Made by a program: the position numbers and the translations under genes | From: Candidatus Hydromicrobium americanum | Lineage (GTDB): Bacteria; Actinomycetota; Humimicrobiia; Humimicrobiales; Humimicrobiaceae | DNA: 5,872 nt | Assembly (NCBI GenBank): GCA_002779205.1 | Contig: PEXF01000056.1 | Coordinates: 1 to 5,872 of the forward strand | Direction: 5' to 3' | The notes under the pieces: generated by a model | What the model saw: only the letters and a program-made list of their open reading frames with translations | What the model was told of the DNA's origin: nothing | The model's database searches: none | Shown here: piece by piece, positions 5,031 through 5,872 of the stretch | Position numbering within the stretch: position 1 is the stretch's first letter | Layout: each line of letters starts with the position of its first letter

Positions 5031-5872
5031 ATGGCAATGTTTTTAGAAAATTTTACAAGTGAAAAGCAGTGGCAGCAGTTTATAGAAAAATATGAAAGAG
5101 CAAATGCTGAAGATAAAAAAGGTGAAGGTGTCAATCTTGATACCTTGATTGCTGATGAGAATATCTGGCCTTTTATAATAAGTGCTTTTTTAAAGTCTTT
5201 TAATATACCGGTTCTGGTAATTACATCGACCCTGGAGAGAGCTTGTGAGCTGGAAAAAGAAATAAATTGTACTATTCCAGAGGTTAAAATATTTAATTTC
5301 CCCAGTCTTGGAAATAGCATTTTCTATAAAAATAAAATTACTGCCGCAGAAAACCTTACAAGAAGGCTTAATATCGTTAAAAACTTATCGAATATTAATA
5401 GTTCCACCAGTCCATTTTTTGTTATTGCTACCAGCAATTCTTTGCTAAATTTAATGCCAGAATCCAAAGTAGATAGACTGGAAAGTATAAAAATATTGGC
5501 TGGCGGTGAATATGATAGGGACCAGTTGATATCCAAATTTACTGACAGCGGTTACGAGAGGGTACACAGGGTTTATGATAGAGGAGAATTCAGTATAAGA
5601 GGAGAAGTCGTTGACATTTTTGATATAGCTGGCGAGAATCCTGCAAGGATTGATTTTCTTGGAGATGAAGTAGAAAAAATATTTTTTTATGATATTTCAA
5701 GCCAGAAGCTGATAAAGAAATTGGATAAAATCTCTATTTTTCCAAATACAAATCCCTGGAAGATAAAAGAGATAGGCAGCATAAAACTACCTGAAAAGAT
5801 GGTCTCTTTTATTGATTTGTTAAAGAAGAATATTCCAAAACTTGCAGTCATATTTTGTGATCCAATAGAAAT
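5031..5872 (+). CDS. mfd: Transcription-repair coupling factor Mfd, N-terminal part (runs off the window)
   Basis: The frame stays open from ATG 5031 to the right edge, giving 280 residues, roughly a quarter of the usual 1,100-1,200. Mfd removes RNA polymerase stalled at DNA lesions and recruits UvrA. Only the UvrB-like N-terminal module is in view. Residues 58-77 (NIPVLVITSTLERACELEKE) match the first strand-helix unit of domain 1a. Residues 173-222 (SGYERVHRVYDRGEFSIRGEVVDIF, then ARIDFLGDEVEKIFFYD) are the diagnostic segment shared by Mfd and UvrB. UvrB itself is unlikely because its N-terminal GSGKT ATPase motif is absent, as expected for the degenerate Mfd module, and because mfd follows pth in the conserved gene order. 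The start is uncertain: ATG at 5031 and 5037 both lack a Shine-Dalgarno sequence, and upstream the frame is open only to TAA at 4980-4982 with no ATG, GTG or TTG. Helicase and polymerase-binding domains lie outside the window. Confidence 0.9.
   Translation, partial: MAMFLENFTSEKQWQQFIEKYERANAEDKKGEGVNLDTLIADENIWPFIISAFLKSFNIPVLVITSTLERACELEKEINCTIPEVKIFNFPSLGNSIFYKNKITAAENLTRRLNIVKNLSNINSSTSPFFVIATSNSLLNLMPESKVDRLESIKILAGGEYDRDQLISKFTDSGYERVHRVYDRGEFSIRGEVVDIFDIAGENPARIDFLGDEVEKIFFYDISSQKLIKKLDKISIFPNTNPWKIKEIGSIKLPEKMVSFIDLLKKNIPKLAVIFCDPIE

Noticed and set aside
4991..5536. Minus-strand open frames at 4991-5320 and 5324-5536
   Set aside because: They lie opposite the Mfd coding frame, which has clear UvrB-like motifs. 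Their hydrophobic translations are what antisense of charged helices gives.

Overview
The window is AT-rich bacterial chromosome. Its right four-fifths is one run of plus-strand housekeeping genes: a small cysteine-motif protein, then glmU, prs, rplY (ctc type), pth and the start of mfd, which runs off the right edge. This is the conserved glmU-prs-ctc-pth-mfd neighbourhood known from Bacillus subtilis, and a related cluster occurs in mycobacteria. Several sequence details lean towards Actinomycetota rather than Bacillota. GlmU has a GASSV..NYDG acetyltransferase loop followed by GSDTM. PRPP synthase has RQDKK, DDMIDTGGTI and a C-terminal LSIAPLLA segment. Combined with the low GC and frequent AGA/AGG arginine codons, my best guess is an uncultured, low-GC, deep-branching relative of Actinomycetota. 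That is inference and could be wrong.

Layout: 1-92 is the last 29 codons of an unidentified gene. A perfect 15-bp hairpin follows at 99-131. Positions 140-257 hold a dense cluster of palindromes, including two near-identical hairpins and a 9-bp outer inverted repeat, and look like a REP/MITE-type element. Positions 287-421 carry an open frame without a start codon that looks like a gene remnant. Positions 422-628 are AT-rich and non-coding, with one weak terminator-like hairpin. A plausible sigma70 promoter at 629-657 leads into the operon. The genes from 705 to 4807 are co-oriented with gaps of 87, 20, 31 and 5 bases. A T-rich non-coding gap of 223 bases separates pth from mfd.

Functions: GlmU makes UDP-N-acetylglucosamine for the cell wall. 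Prs makes PRPP for nucleotides, histidine and tryptophan. bL25 binds 5S rRNA in the ribosome. Pth recycles peptidyl-tRNA. Mfd couples repair to stalled RNA polymerase. No defence system, CRISPR array, RNA gene or intact transposase is visible. The unusual material is the palindromic element and gene debris on the left, and the uncharacterised small protein at the head of the operon.
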